From Photobacterium lipolyticum (GTDB taxonomy: Bacteria > Pseudomonadota > Gammaproteobacteria > Enterobacterales > Vibrionaceae): a stretch of DNA of 64,000 nucleotides. The DNA lies in the NCBI RefSeq assembly GCF_003026475.1, contig NZ_PYMC01000001.1, positions 310,001 to 374,000 on the forward strand. Reading direction: 5' to 3'. This document shows, piece after piece, positions 45,125 through 55,799 of the stretch. The notes beneath the pieces are model-generated. The model was not told the DNA's origin. It saw only the letters and a program-made list of their open reading frames with translations, and made no database searches. Position 1 is the first letter of the stretch. Each line of letters opens with the position of its first letter. The translations under genes were made by a program, and so were the position numbers.

Positions 45125-46711
45125 CTACGCTTCAACCTGACGCGATACCACATTCTGCGGAGCATCATTTTGTTCAAAGTGATAACGACCTGTTTTCAGG
45201 CTGCTTGGACCAAGACGAGTGAACTTAATCATCAGGTACATTTCAGCAATCAGGAAGACAGTGTATAGCGCAATCATCGCAACGATTGTTGTGATAATCG
45301 CTGACGGTTCTAGATTAGATACCGCCATTGATACTGGCAGGATCTCACCGACAGCCCATGGCTGACGACCATACTCGGCAACGAACCAACCGGCTTCAAC
45401 CGCAATCCATGGTAATGGAAGACCATACAGCGCAGCGCGTAGAATCCACTTCTTGTCCGTGATTTTATGACGACAGGTCTGAATGAACGCAGCACCAATA
45501 ATGCCCAGCATCAGGAAGCCAGCACCAACCATGATCCGGAAGCTCCAGAATAGCGGCCACACTGTCGGGATGGAGTCATCTGCGGCTTGAGCAATATCTT
45601 CTTCGGTTGCATCAACCACGTTATCGGCATACGGCTTGAGCAGGAAGCCATAACCAAGATCGTGTTTCACATCATCGAATGCTGCAACGTTTTCAGGTGA
45701 GCGATCGCCATTACGTAGTTTATCTAACAAACCGTAAGCAACCATACCGTTACGAATACGTACTTCGTGCTCTGCTTTCAGATCGCGCAAACCCGTAACT
45801 TCGGTGTCAATAGATCGCGTCGCGATAATACCCATCAGATAAGGGATCTTAACCGCATAATCTGTTTCCATGGTTTCCTGATTAGGCAGGCCAAACAGGG
45901 TAAAGGCAGCGGGTGCTTCTTCGGTGTGCCATTCAGCTTCAATCGCAGCCAGTTTGGTTTTCTGTACATCACCCAACTCATAACCGGATTCATCACCCAG
46001 AATAATAACCGATACAATCGATGCCATACCGAAAGATGCGGCAATCGCAAACGAACGACGGGCAAAAGGAATATCACGGCCTTTAAGTAGGTAGTAAGAG
46101 CTGATACCAAGAACGAACATTGCCCCCGTTACGTAACCCGATGCAACCGTGTGAACGAATTTCACCTGAGCAACCGGATTTAGAATAACCTCAGCAAAGC
46201 TCACCATTTCCATACGCATGGTTTCGAAGTTAAATTCGGCACCCACTGGGTTTTGCATCCAGCCGTTAGCAACCAAGATCCACAGAGCGGAGAAATTAGA
46301 AGCAATCGCCACCAGCCATGTTACGGCAAGGTGTTGACGCTTAGACAGACGGTCCCAACCAAAGAAGAAAAGACCAACTAGGGTGGATTCCAGGAAGAAC
46401 GCCATTAAGGCTTCGATTGCCAGCGGGGCACCAAAGATGTCGCCGACATAGTGAGAGTAGTATGCCCAGTTTGTTCCAAACTGGAACTCCATGGTCAGGC
46501 CAGTACTTACACCTAACGCAAAGTTAATACCAAAAAGTTTACCCCAGAACTTGGTCATGTCCTTGTAGATTTGCTTTCCAGTCATTACATAGACTGATTC
46601 CATGATGGCAAGCAGGAACGCCATCCCCAGAGTCAGTGGTACGAACAAAAAGTGATACATCGCAGTTAATGCGAACTGTAACCGCGATAGTTCGACGATA
46701 TCAGTGAACAT
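45125..46711 (-). CDS. cydA: Cytochrome bd-I ubiquinol oxidase subunit I
   Basis: 528 residues with nine membrane helices. [15 protein letters not shown] carries the His ligand of haem b595 (residue 20), and the quinol-binding Q-loop is near residues 240-330. It reduces O2 with quinol electrons and has high oxygen affinity. Two perfect FNR boxes lie 277-340 bp upstream, as expected for an oxygen-regulated cyd promoter. Confidence 0.97.
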   Translation of the reverse strand: MFTDIVELSRLQFALTAMYHFLFVPLTLGMAFLLAIMESVYVMTGKQIYKDMTKFWGKLFGINFALGVSTGLTMEFQFGTNWAYYSHYVGDIFGAPLAIEALMAFFLESTLVGLFFFGWDRLSKRQHLAVTWLVAIASNFSALWILVANGWMQNPVGAEFNFETMRMEMVSFAEVILNPVAQVKFVHTVASGYVTGAMFVLGISSYYLLKGRDIPFARRSFAIAASFGMASIVSVIILGDESGYELGDVQKTKLAAIEAEWHTEEAPAAFTLFGLPNQETMETDYAVKIPYLMGIIATRSIDTEVTGLRDLKAEHEVRIRNGMVAYGLLDKLRNGDRSPENVAAFDDVKHDLGYGFLLKPYADNVVDATEEDIAQAADDSIPTVWPLFWSFRIMVGAGFLMLGIIGAAFIQTCRHKITDKKWILRAALYGLPLPWIAVEAGWFVAEYGRQPWAVGEILPVSMAVSNLEPSAIITTIVAMIALYTVFLIAEMYLMIKFTRLGPSSLKTGRYHFEQNDAPQNVVSRQVEA

Positions 46712-46987
46712 TGAGAACTCCTTTTTTCGTCAGGCTGACTGACGACAGTACGAACAGTGTACCGATTATTGGGCTTAGCAAAAAAACGTAGCCTATATCA
46801 CTTTTATTGGAGCAAAACTGCAATTTGGGCCAACTCCCTGGCAGTCATCTGATAAATCAATGATTCCACCCGTGTTGCAGTTATGTGCCAGATTAGTTGA
46901 TTTATTGTTAAGCTACAGCTAATAAAGTCATTGCTAATATTACTGGTATTATGCGCCCACAGCAAAGGATTTATCGCACAATTTGCT

Positions 46988-47001
46988 TTGATGAAGATCA
47001 A
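46988..47001 (-). promoter_or_regulatory. FNR box 1 upstream of cydA
   Basis: TTGATGAAGATCAA matches the FNR consensus TTGAT-N4-ATCAA in all ten specified positions. It is 277 bp upstream of the cydA start. Confidence 0.8.
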
Positions 47002-47037
47002 TAAACCCTGCTCGGTTTTTAATCAGTGTCGTTTAGA

Positions 47038-47051
47038 TTGATATAAATCAA
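47038..47051 (-). promoter_or_regulatory. FNR box 2 upstream of cydA
   Basis: TTGATATAAATCAA, again a perfect ten-of-ten match. It lies 50 bp from box 1 (start to start), about five helical turns, so two dimers would bind on the same DNA face. Confidence 0.82.
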
Positions 47052-47344
47052 ATTCCGCAACACACCTCAAGCTAATCTGTAAGTCGCAAAAAGACAGCTT
47101 TTTTCAAAATTAAATCACCAGGTCAACAGACATTCATATTCTATTATTCATTGTTCACACCCTTTATGGTTACTGTTAGAAAAAGAATGGAAAAATACCC
47201 ACCACCCCCTTTCAACAACTGTATTAAATCTACACAATAACCTCAAAAACATTAACTTAACCAATTTACCAACCAAACCAAATGGATTAGATTTTCTAAT
47301 AAAAAAACGCAAAAATTATTGCTTTCGCCCATCATAAAAACATC

Positions 47345-47350
47345 TATAAT
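47345..47350 (+). promoter_or_regulatory. -10 element of the small-gene transcription unit
   Basis: A perfect TATAAT. The -35 is weak (a TTGCTT lies 20 bp upstream). Transcription would begin near 47357, before the leader hairpin. Confidence 0.6.
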
Positions 47351-47370
47351 CAGCATCAGAAACAGGTTAA

Positions 47371-47404
47371 GCCGCCCAGACAATAAAACAGTCTCTTAGG
47401 CGGG
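47371..47404 (+). ncRNA. Leader hairpin of the 24-codon ORF
   Basis: CCGCC/GGCGG outer stem with inner AGAC/GTCT pairing and an A-rich loop, in the 5' untranslated part of the short transcript, about 50 bases before the ORF start. Followed by an unpaired TTTCCCC stretch at 47415-47421. It could be a regulatory or Hfq-linked element. Confidence 0.5.
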
Positions 47405-47452
47405 TTGTAAACGGTTTCCCCAACATGACCTAAATAGATTGAGGAAGTAGTT

Positions 47453-47527
47453 ATGGCTCGTATTTTTGAAAAAATCATCACTCTGTACCAACCATGCTTT
47501 GTTGAGTTGTACAAACGTGCCTATTAA
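47453..47527 (+). CDS. 24-residue small protein with strong RBS
   Basis: An ORF of 24 codons plus stop: it starts MARIFEKIITLYQP and ends VELYKRAY. It is preceded by GAGGAAG five bases before the ATG, downstream of a consensus TATAAT and a structured leader, and followed by a strong terminator at 47682-47712. It has no signal peptide; the N-terminal half could form an amphipathic helix. I do not recognise a characterised family. The whole unit, about 355 nt, could be a small-protein mRNA or a dual-function RNA, as known for some Vibrio RNAs. Confidence 0.6.
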   Translation: MARIFEKIITLYQPCFVELYKRAY

Positions 47528-47681
47528 ACAGTACGTATATTTGTGATATTCAGACCAGCTTAAGCGGGTAGTATTTGAAAAATAACGCTGACGCTTAGCT
47601 TATGCCCCACCTGAATTGTCATTATTTTGTAAACAACACATACGATAAATGGCAACTTAGCAAAAAATAGCCCACACAAAT

Positions 47682-47712
47682 AAAAAACGAGGCCAGTTGG
47701 CCTCGTTTTTTT
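47682..47712. terminator. Bidirectional terminator between the small gene and ruvB
   Basis: Stem AACGAGGCC/GGCCTCGTT with AGTT loop, A6 on one side and T7 on the other. It can end both the small plus-strand unit and the minus-strand ruv operon. Confidence 0.88.
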
Positions 47713-47747
47713 ACATTTGCGTTACCTGCACACATAACTGACTGGTA

Positions 47748-48761
47748 TTAGCGCGCTTCGGGTATATCTAACCCAAAGTGTAAATAAGCACGGTGGGTAG
47801 CAATCCGTCCTCTTGGGGTACGCTGCAGGAATCCCTGCTGGATCAAGTACGGCTCAAGTACATCTTCGATGGTATCTTTCTCTTCACCGATTGCCGCAGC
47901 CAGATTATCCAGCCCTACCGGCCCGCCCATGAATTTATCAATGATGGCCAGTAACAGCTTACGGTCCATATAATCAAAGCCACTGCTATCGACGTCTAAC
48001 ATATCTAATGCTTTAGCCGCGGTATCCGGACAGATATGGCCATTGCCTTTCACTTCGGCATAGTCACGTACCCGGCGCAGTAAACGGTTAGCGATACGTG
48101 GTGTGCCACGGGCACGCTTAGCCATTTCCATTGCCCCCTCTTCTTGCATTGAGAGTCCCAGACAATTTGCACTTCGCTTCACAATGTCTTTTAAATCTTC
48201 GACTTTGTAATATTCCAGACGCTGTGTAATACCAAAGCGATCGCGTAACGGTGACGTCAGCGAGCCGGCCCGAGTGGTTGCGCCAATTAATGTAAACGGC
48301 GGTAAGTCAATCTTAATAGATCGCGCAGCCGGCCCCTCACCAATCATGATATCCAGCTGATAGTCTTCCATGGCCGGATACAACACCTCTTCGACCTGAG
48401 GACTGAGACGATGGATCTCATCAATAAATAGCACATCATTAGGCTCAAGGTTCGTCAGTAATGCCGCTAAATCTCCAGCTTTTTCTAATACCGGGCCCGA
48501 AGTAGTACGGATATTCACCCCCATTTCGTTGGCAACGATATTCGCTAATGTTGTTTTACCGAGGCCCGGTGGACCAAAAATCAATAAATGATCGAGGGCT
48601 TCTTCACGGAGCTGTGCCGCCTTGATGAAGATTTCCATCTGGCCACGCACGTGATCCTGCCCCTGATAATCATCAAGTAGCTTCGGACGAATCGCACGAT
48701 CAATAACCTCATCGTCGCGGCTTTCGAATGTATTTGATATTAATCGATCTGCTTCAATCAT
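47748..48761 (-). CDS. ruvB: Holliday junction branch migration helicase RuvB
   Basis: 337 residues, an AAA+ motor. Walker A is [12 protein letters not shown] (~65), Walker [10 protein letters not shown], and sensor and winged-helix parts follow ([15 protein letters not shown] at the end). It drives branch migration together with RuvA. It lies 22 bp after ruvA and is the last gene of the ruvA-ruvB unit, ending before a bidirectional terminator. Confidence 0.97.
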   Translation of the reverse strand: MIEADRLISNTFESRDDEVIDRAIRPKLLDDYQGQDHVRGQMEIFIKAAQLREEALDHLLIFGPPGLGKTTLANIVANEMGVNIRTTSGPVLEKAGDLAALLTNLEPNDVLFIDEIHRLSPQVEEVLYPAMEDYQLDIMIGEGPAARSIKIDLPPFTLIGATTRAGSLTSPLRDRFGITQRLEYYKVEDLKDIVKRSANCLGLSMQEEGAMEMAKRARGTPRIANRLLRRVRDYAEVKGNGHICPDTAAKALDMLDVDSSGFDYMDRKLLLAIIDKFMGGPVGLDNLAAAIGEEKDTIEDVLEPYLIQQGFLQRTPRGRIATHRAYLHFGLDIPEAR

Positions 48762-48783
48762 TATGAACTACGCCTGTTTCACC

Positions 48784-49404
48784 TTACACCATTGAACGCA
48801 GTGCTTCGCGGATGATGCTTTCACTACTCATTTCAGGTTTCACTACCTGCGATACCACTTTTGACGCTTGCTGTGGTTTATAACCCAGAGCAACCAGTGC
48901 ACTGACGGCTTCATCTTCGGCGCGAACAGAAACAGAGCTCTCAACGGATGCATTCGATGCCGCAGCATCTGAGGCCGGCGTAAAGAGATCACCTTCTCCC
49001 CACCCTTTCAGGCGATCCTTCATTTCAACCACCAGACGCTCGGCGGTTTTCTTTCCGACACCAGGGATTTTTACTAAGGTAGTAATGTCTTCATTCTCGA
49101 CACTCAACACAAACTGGCTGGCAGTCATCGCAGACAAGATGGCCAGGCCCAGTTTAGGTCCGACACCATTGGCTTTAATCACTTCGCGAAACAGCTCTCG
49201 TTCGCTTTTTTTATTAAAGCCATACAACAGCTGAGCATCTTCCCGAACAATAAAATGGGTACAGAGAATGGCTTCCTGGCCCACTTCTGGCAGTTCATAA
49301 AAACAACTCATCGGCATTTGAACTTCATAGCCAATACCACCGACCTCGATAATTACTTCAGGCGGTTGTTTTTCTAAAATCGTTCCACGTAGTCGGCCAA
49401 TCAC
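48784..49404 (-). CDS. ruvA: Holliday junction DNA-binding protein RuvA
   Basis: 206 residues. An OB-fold domain ([14 protein letters not shown]...) is followed by helix-hairpin-helix motifs ([13 protein letters not shown] and [15 protein letters not shown]) and a C-terminal RuvB-binding domain. The start is GTG at 49404 (VIGRLRG), matching the family N-terminus; the ATG at 49470 overlaps the SOS box and is too far upstream. A LexA box lies 48 bp upstream, so it is SOS-regulated. Confidence 0.95.
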   Translation of the reverse strand: MIGRLRGTILEKQPPEVIIEVGGIGYEVQMPMSCFYELPEVGQEAILCTHFIVREDAQLLYGFNKKSERELFREVIKANGVGPKLGLAILSAMTASQFVLSVENEDITTLVKIPGVGKKTAERLVVEMKDRLKGWGEGDLFTPASDAAASNASVESSVSVRAEDEAVSALVALGYKPQQASKVVSQVVKPEMSSESIIREALRSMV

Positions 49405-49451
49405 GGCAAAATCTCTGTCTGAGTTGAAATTGGCTCTAGGATAGTAAAGTG

Positions 49452-49467
49452 CTGGATGGATATCCAG
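49452..49467 (-). promoter_or_regulatory. LexA (SOS) box of ruvA
   Basis: CTGGATATCCATCCAG on the minus strand fits CTG-N10-CAG and, from memory, differs by one base from the E. coli ruvA box CTGGATATCTATCCAG. It sits 48-63 bp upstream of the ruvA start and extends to a 9-bp stem, GTGCTGGAT/ATCCAGCAC. Confidence 0.82.
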
Positions 49468-49506
49468 CACTTTATCCCTGTCGCATTTACGATGCGGTTT
49501 ATATTG

Positions 49507-49614
49507 TTACTTACCGACGGGCGGATCAGATACCACCGCGCTCACTCCATCGGCAAATACTTGAAGGGCATCCACTTCTTTGCTGCTTTTCGCTGACAAC
49601 TCGCGAGCTAGCAT
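49507..49614 (-). CDS. Possible 35-residue ORF between ruvC and ruvA
   Basis: ATG at 49614, stop at 49507; begins MLARELSAKSSKEVDALQVF. No Shine-Dalgarno sequence is seen. It may be a decayed gene fragment or chance. Recorded because the ruvC-ruvA gap (261 bp) is otherwise empty apart from control sites. Confidence 0.2.
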   Translation of the reverse strand: MLARELSAKSSKEVDALQVFADGVSAVVSDPPVGK

Positions 49615-49665
49615 AATACAAGAACCATTTCATCAACAATCATTATGATAATGATCTATATGGCT

Positions 49666-50187
49666 TTATCTGTAACGACCTCGACGGACACTACGGGCAT
49701 GACCTGCCATAGCGATAAGTGTCTTATGGGTATGGGCATGACAAATTGCGACCGCTAAGGCATCAGCAGCATCGGCTTGGGGTTTACCCGGTAATTTCAA
49801 TACCGAGCAGACCATATGCTGTACTTGTGCTTTATCGGCACCACCCGTACCGACCACGGCTTGTTTAATCAAGCGGGCGGCATATTCACTAACCGGAAGA
49901 TCACTATTCACGGCGGCAACAATAGCACTTCCGCGAGCCTGGCCAAGTTTCAGGGCTGAACTGGCATTTTTACCCATGAAAACTTCTTCAATGGCAAACG
50001 CATCAGGTTGAAATTGGGTGATGACTTCAGAAACGCCTGCATAAATTTGCTTTAACCGACCGGGAATATCTTCAGCCGAGGTACGGATACACCCGCTGCC
50101 AAGGTATTCGAGGTGTCGTCCGACTTGGCGGATCACACCATAACCGGTGATTCGAGAGCCGGGATCTATCCCTAAGATGACTGTCAT
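49666..50187 (-). CDS. ruvC: Crossover junction endodeoxyribonuclease RuvC
   Basis: 173 residues with the four acidic catalytic residues in GIDPGS (Asp 7), [10 protein letters not shown] (Glu ~68) and [13 protein letters not shown] (two Asp ~140). It cuts Holliday junctions delivered by RuvAB. It starts four bases after yebC, so these are co-transcribed; it is separated from ruvA by a gap containing the ruvA SOS promoter. The last residues are basic (SVRRGRYR). Confidence 0.97.
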   Translation of the reverse strand: MTVILGIDPGSRITGYGVIRQVGRHLEYLGSGCIRTSAEDIPGRLKQIYAGVSEVITQFQPDAFAIEEVFMGKNASSALKLGQARGSAIVAAVNSDLPVSEYAARLIKQAVVGTGGADKAQVQHMVCSVLKLPGKPQADAADALAVAICHAHTHKTLIAMAGHARSVRRGRYR

Positions 50188-50191
50188 TCAG

Positions 50192-50935
50192 TTATAGCTG
50201 CTCTGCAATTTCATCGGTGATATCACCGTTGTGATAAACTTCCTGAACATCATCCAGATCTTCAAGGGCGTCGATCAGACGCAACAGCTTAGGCGCAGTC
50301 GTGATATCCAGATCAGCTTTTGTCGAAGGAACCAGCGTCACTTCTGCATTTGCCGCTTCAAAACCTGCCGCATCCAGCGCATCTTTCACCGTACCGAAAT
50401 CAGACGGGGTTGTGTAAACGTCGATTGAACCATCATCGTTTGATTCAACATCATCAGCACCGCCTTCCAGCGCCGCTTCCATAATTGCATCTTCATCAAT
50501 ACCCGGAGCATAAGAAATTACACCTTTCTTATCGAACAGGTAATTAACGCTACCATCGGTACCCAGGTTACCACCAGATTTGCTGAATGCGTGACGCACG
50601 CCTGAAACCGTCCGGTTACGGTTATCCGTCATACATTCAACCATTACAGCAGTACCTGCCGGACCGTAGCCTTCATAGATAACCGTTTCCAGGTCATCTT
50701 CACCTTCACCACCGGCACCACGCTTAACCGCGCGGTTAATGGTGTCACGTGTCATATTGTTTGACAGTGCTTTATCAACAGCCGCACGTAAACGTGGATT
50801 ATTTTCAGCTTCCGGGCCGCCTTCTTTGGTTGCAACAACGATTTCACGGATTAGCTTAGTGAAGATTTTGCCACGTTTAGAATCTTGCGCAGCTTTACGG
50901 TGTTTGATGTTAGCAAATTTACTATGACCGGCCAT
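50192..50935 (-). CDS. yebC: YebC/PmpR-family regulatory protein
   Basis: 247 residues beginning [20 protein letters not shown], the conserved family N-terminus, with GPGG-type centre region and a C-terminal acidic domain. YebC-family proteins are DNA-binding regulators or, as shown more recently for some members, factors that help ribosomes pass difficult (e.g. proline) stretches. It lies immediately upstream of ruvC and downstream of aspS, the usual order in Vibrionaceae. Confidence 0.93.
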   Translation of the reverse strand: MAGHSKFANIKHRKAAQDSKRGKIFTKLIREIVVATKEGGPEAENNPRLRAAVDKALSNNMTRDTINRAVKRGAGGEGEDDLETVIYEGYGPAGTAVMVECMTDNRNRTVSGVRHAFSKSGGNLGTDGSVNYLFDKKGVISYAPGIDEDAIMEAALEGGADDVESNDDGSIDVYTTPSDFGTVKDALDAAGFEAANAEVTLVPSTKADLDITTAPKLLRLIDALEDLDDVQEVYHNGDITDEIAEQL

Positions 50936-50991
50936 GAATACTCCGAATTAGAATTAACTTGTAGGCTTAACATTTCACGAGGATGAAAAAA

Positions 50992-51013
50992 TGGCCAGTG
51001 AAACCACTGGCCA
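50992..51013 (-). terminator. Terminator after aspS
   Basis: Stem TGGCCAGTG/CACTGGCCA with a four-base loop; TTTTTT follows on the minus strand. It lies between aspS and yebC, so yebC-ruvC likely has its own promoter in the ~55 bp gap. Confidence 0.85.
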
Positions 51014-51048
51014 AAATGAACACTGCGTTTAATTAAAGCACTTAGTCT

Positions 51049-52857
51049 TTATTCAGCACTGTTTTCTGTAGCATTGTCTTCTTTAGCGATGTCTTTTTTT
51101 GCAATGGCAACAGCAATAGACAGCTCTTCAAGTGATGCCGGGTTAGCAAGACTTGGTGCATTCGTTAACAGGCAAGAGGCTGCTGTTGTTTTAGGGAATG
51201 CGATAACATCACGAATGTTATCAGTACCACATAGCAGCATGACTAAACGGTCAAGACCGAAAGCCAGACCTGCGTGTGGTGGCGTACCATACTTCAACGC
51301 CTCCAGCAAGAAACCAAACTTCGACTGCTGCTCTTCAGCGTTAATACCCAGCAGATCAAACACAGCCGACTGCATCTCTGCATTGTGGATACGCACCGAA
51401 CCACCACCAACTTCATAACCGTTGATGACCATATCGTACGCATTCGAGTTTACAGCCGCAGGGTTAATTGCTAATTCTTCAGCCGTTACGCCCAAAGGAG
51501 ACGTGAACGGGTGGTGCATTGCGTGCAGGTTACCCTCGTCATCGTCTTCGAACATTGGGAAGTCAACAACCCATAGCGGAGCCCATGCATTTTTATCTGA
51601 CAGGTCAAGGTCTTCACCCAGCTTCAAGCGAAGTGCGCCCATTGATTCCGTAACAATGCGCTTTTTATCTGCACCGAACAGGATGATATCACCCGTTTCT
51701 GCATTAGTACGCTCCAGAATGCCAGCCACAACTTCCTCGTTAAGAAATTTCGCTACCGGAGACTGAATGCCAGCCAGACCGGCTTCACGATCATTGACCT
51801 TCGCCCAAGCCAGACCTTTCGCACCGTAGATGGTCGCGAATCGAGTGTACTCATCAATTTGCTTACGAGATAGTGATGCACCGCCTGGTACACGGATCAC
51901 AGCGACTCGACCTTTAGGATCGTTAGCCGGGCCTGCAAACACTTTGAAGTCGACATCTTTCAGTAGATCAGCAACGTCCACCAGCTCTAGCGGGTTACGT
52001 AGATCCGGCTTATCAGAACCGAAACGACGCATCGCTTCTTCATACGACATCGTTGGGAAAGCACCCAGATCAACATCCAGCAACTCTTTCCACATTTCGG
52101 TGATCATACGCTCAGTCACTTCACGCACTTGTTCTGCGCTCATGAAAGAGGTTTCAATATCGATCTGAGTAAATTCCGGCTGACGGTCAGCACGCAAATC
52201 TTCGTCACGGAAACATTTAACGATCTGGTAGTAGCGATCGAAGCCAGACATCATCAGCAGCTGCTTGAATAGCTGAGGAGACTGCGGCAACGCATAGAAG
52301 CTGCCTTTATGAACACGGCTCGGTACTAAGTAGTCACGGGCACCTTCTGGTGTCGCTTTAGTCAGAACCGGTGTTTCGATGTCTAAGAAAGCGTTGTCAT
52401 CAAGGAAACGACGAACAAAGCTTGATGCTTTTGCACGCAGCTTGATGCGGTCGCTCATTTCAGGGCGACGCAAATCTAAATAACGGAATTTAAGTCGCTG
52501 TTCTTCAGTATTAGTCTGATTGAAGTCTAGCGGTAGCACGTCAGAACGGTTGATGATTTCCAGGCCTGTTGCCAAAATTTCAACTTCACCGGTTGCCATG
52601 CCTTTATTTACCTGGCTCTCTGGGCGAACACGTACTTCACCCGTCAGGTGAATACAAAATTCGTTGCGCAGTTGGTTAGCCACTTCGAATACATCTTTCA
52701 TATCCGGATCGACGACTACCTGAACAATGCCTTCACGATCTCGCATATCAACGAAGATCAGACCGCCTAAGTCACGGCGACGATTAACCCAGCCGCATAA
52801 TTCTACTGTTTGCCCTGCTAGGGACTTGTTCAGGTGACCACAATATTGGGTGCGCAT
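51049..52857 (-). CDS. aspS: Aspartyl-tRNA synthetase
   Basis: 602 residues, class II synthetase of the bacterial type. It has an N-terminal anticodon-binding OB domain (about 1-105), the catalytic core, an inserted GAD domain (about 290-400, e.g. [21 protein letters not shown]), and motif 3 [12 protein letters not shown] near residue 535. It charges tRNA-Asp in the cytoplasm. It has its own terminator and is the first of the aspS-yebC-ruvC gene row. The acidic tail after residue 580 is longer than in E. coli. Confidence 0.97.
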   Translation of the reverse strand: MRTQYCGHLNKSLAGQTVELCGWVNRRRDLGGLIFVDMRDREGIVQVVVDPDMKDVFEVANQLRNEFCIHLTGEVRVRPESQVNKGMATGEVEILATGLEIINRSDVLPLDFNQTNTEEQRLKFRYLDLRRPEMSDRIKLRAKASSFVRRFLDDNAFLDIETPVLTKATPEGARDYLVPSRVHKGSFYALPQSPQLFKQLLMMSGFDRYYQIVKCFRDEDLRADRQPEFTQIDIETSFMSAEQVREVTERMITEMWKELLDVDLGAFPTMSYEEAMRRFGSDKPDLRNPLELVDVADLLKDVDFKVFAGPANDPKGRVAVIRVPGGASLSRKQIDEYTRFATIYGAKGLAWAKVNDREAGLAGIQSPVAKFLNEEVVAGILERTNAETGDIILFGADKKRIVTESMGALRLKLGEDLDLSDKNAWAPLWVVDFPMFEDDDEGNLHAMHHPFTSPLGVTAEELAINPAAVNSNAYDMVINGYEVGGGSVRIHNAEMQSAVFDLLGINAEEQQSKFGFLLEALKYGTPPHAGLAFGLDRLVMLLCGTDNIRDVIAFPKTTAASCLLTNAPSLANPASLEELSIAVAIAKKDIAKEDNATENSAE

Positions 52858-53917
<1,060 letters not shown>

Positions 53918-53933
53918 GGTATTTCGTTCCAAT

Positions 53934-54908
53934 ATGTTTAGTTTTTCTGAATTTTATCAGCTGATTGCCCAGCACGACCAATTACGCCCTTGGCTAAATA
54001 CCTTACCTAAGCAACTGAGCGACTGGGAAGAGGCCGAACATGGTGATATGGGACGCTGGATCCGCGCACTGAACAAATTTCCGACCTACAAACCGGATAT
54101 TATTGATCTCAAAGAGGCTGTCAGCGTAAAAAATGAAGACGGTATTGCATCGGGAGAGCAAAAACGTCTGGAAAGCCTGCTACGTCTGTTACACCCATGG
54201 CGTAAAGGCCCCTATCAGATCCATGACATTCATATCGATACTGAGTGGCGTTCTGACTGGAAATGGGATCGCCTGCTACCACACATCACTCCGTTAAAAG
54301 GCCGCTCTGTGCTGGATGTGGGCTGTGGTAACGGTTATCACATGTGGCGCATGCTGGGTGAAGGCGCTGCACTCACCGTTGGTATCGACCCTTCCAACCT
54401 GTTCTTAATTCAGTTTGAAGCCATTCGTCGCTTAATGGGCAATGACAATCGTGCCTTTTTATTGCCTTTAGGCATTGAGCAGCTACCTGAACTGAAAGCC
54501 TTTGATACCGTTTTCAGCATGGGTGTACTGTATCACCGCCGCTCTCCACTCGACCATATCATCCAACTGAAGAACCAGTTGCGCAAAGATGGTGAAGTGG
54601 TGTTGGAAACCCTGGTTATTGATGGCGACGAAAATGACGTTCTGATCCCGACACATCGTTACGCCCAAATGCATAACGTCTATTTCTTCCCCTCCGCCAA
54701 AGCACTCAAAGTCTGGATGGAGAAATGCGGCTTCGTTGATGTTCGTATCGTTGATGAATGTGTTACCACTACTGATGAGCAACGCTCGACAGACTGGATG
54801 ACAAATAATTCACTACCTGAATACTTGAACCCGGAAGATCCAACAAAAACGATTGAAGGCTACCCGGCCCCCAAACGCGCTATCCTGGTTGCCAGGAATC
54901 CTGACTAA
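53934..54908 (+). CDS. cmoB: tRNA U34 carboxymethyltransferase CmoB
   Basis: 324 residues, the same length as E. coli CmoB. SAM-type motif [20 protein letters not shown] and the following [17 protein letters not shown], plus the C-terminal region, are conserved. It transfers a carboxymethyl group from carboxy-SAM to 5-hydroxyuridine 34 of tRNA. The start is the ATG at 53934; the frame extends upstream into cmoA but without an RBS. Confidence 0.95.
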   Translation: MFSFSEFYQLIAQHDQLRPWLNTLPKQLSDWEEAEHGDMGRWIRALNKFPTYKPDIIDLKEAVSVKNEDGIASGEQKRLESLLRLLHPWRKGPYQIHDIHIDTEWRSDWKWDRLLPHITPLKGRSVLDVGCGNGYHMWRMLGEGAALTVGIDPSNLFLIQFEAIRRLMGNDNRAFLLPLGIEQLPELKAFDTVFSMGVLYHRRSPLDHIIQLKNQLRKDGEVVLETLVIDGDENDVLIPTHRYAQMHNVYFFPSAKALKVWMEKCGFVDVRIVDECVTTTDEQRSTDWMTNNSLPEYLNPEDPTKTIEGYPAPKRAILVARNPD

Positions 54909-54916
54909 GCACTGAC

Positions 54917-54943
54917 AAAGGGATGCTGTTCGCATCCCTTTTT
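54917..54943 (+). terminator. Terminator of the cmoAB operon
   Basis: Stem AAAGGGATGC/GCATCCCTTT with loop TGTTC, followed by TTT; nine bases past the cmoB stop. Confidence 0.88.
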
Positions 54944-54998
54944 GTACGCTAAACTATCGCTGTCTATAGAAAAATAAGAAGTATCTCTGGGAGACACC

Positions 54999-55766
54999 AT
55001 GCTTCGCCGCAGTATACCATTACTCACTTTTGCATTACTTTCCGGCTGCACCCTTACGCCGTCGCATGACCAAGAAAAAACGTTGAATGCCATCACAGCA
55101 ATGGAAACTAACGTTAACGGTCGACTTACCGCAATGTCAGAACAAATAAATGAACAAAATGAATACATTGCTAATCTTGAAAAAGAGCTATCATCAATTG
55201 CAGAAGATTTGAATAGAGACAAGACGAGCGCCAATACTAAACCTCAGGTCATGGTTGAGAAAAAAATCATCCCGCGACCGGTGATCGAACCTGTCGTTGA
55301 TCCCAAGGTGGCTCATGGTAAAGCTATTCTGGGCGAGGAAGAATGGGTTTGGCTAGACTCAATACAGTCACGGTTTAAAGCCCGAATTGATTCTGGCGCA
55401 ACCACATCGTCACTGAATGCCGTCGATATACAGCTATTCGAGCGTGACGGTAAAGAATGGGTCCGTTTTAATCTGAACCATACCTCTGAGGTGTATGAGC
55501 AAAAGCCAGAGATCGTTGAAGCACCGGTTTTACGCTGGGTGAAAATTCGTCAGTCAACGTCTGAAAATGCTATTCGCCGCCCTGTTATTGAAGCATGGGT
55601 GAATCTGGGCCCACTGCATGAGAAAGCGCAGTTTGCATTGGCTGATCGTAGCCAGATGGTTTATCCAGTGCTATTAGGACGAGATTTTTTTAAAGATATT
55701 GCACTTGTTGATGTTGGCAAACGATACGTTCAAGGACTGAGTGTTCAAAAACCGAGTGTTCAATAG
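54999..55766 (+). CDS. Retropepsin-like aspartic protease lipoprotein (PF05618 type)
   Basis: 255 residues. A lipoprotein signal peptide (LLSGCTL, Cys ~18) leads to a coiled region (about 25-75) and a C-terminal domain starting GEEEWVWLDSIQSRFKARID. The active-site motif is DSGATTSS, as in retropepsins; the PF05618 family is often misnamed ATP-dependent zinc protease. It is followed by an inactive-transglutaminase membrane protein and an ATP-grasp protein, a conserved trio in proteobacteria. The trio is thought to process or ligate a peptide, but the substrate is unknown. Confidence 0.83.
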   Translation: MLRRSIPLLTFALLSGCTLTPSHDQEKTLNAITAMETNVNGRLTAMSEQINEQNEYIANLEKELSSIAEDLNRDKTSANTKPQVMVEKKIIPRPVIEPVVDPKVAHGKAILGEEEWVWLDSIQSRFKARIDSGATTSSLNAVDIQLFERDGKEWVRFNLNHTSEVYEQKPEIVEAPVLRWVKIRQSTSENAIRRPVIEAWVNLGPLHEKAQFALADRSQMVYPVLLGRDFFKDIALVDVGKRYVQGLSVQKPSVQ

Positions 55767-55799
55767 ATAAAAACACTAACAAGAAATGATGAGGATGTC

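Larger units (their letters stand above)
46712..47344. other. Control region upstream of cydA
   Basis: About 630 bp, AT-rich, without a supported gene. It holds two FNR boxes (46988-47001, 47038-47051) serving cydA, and at the right end the promoter of a plus-strand small gene. Confidence 0.7.
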
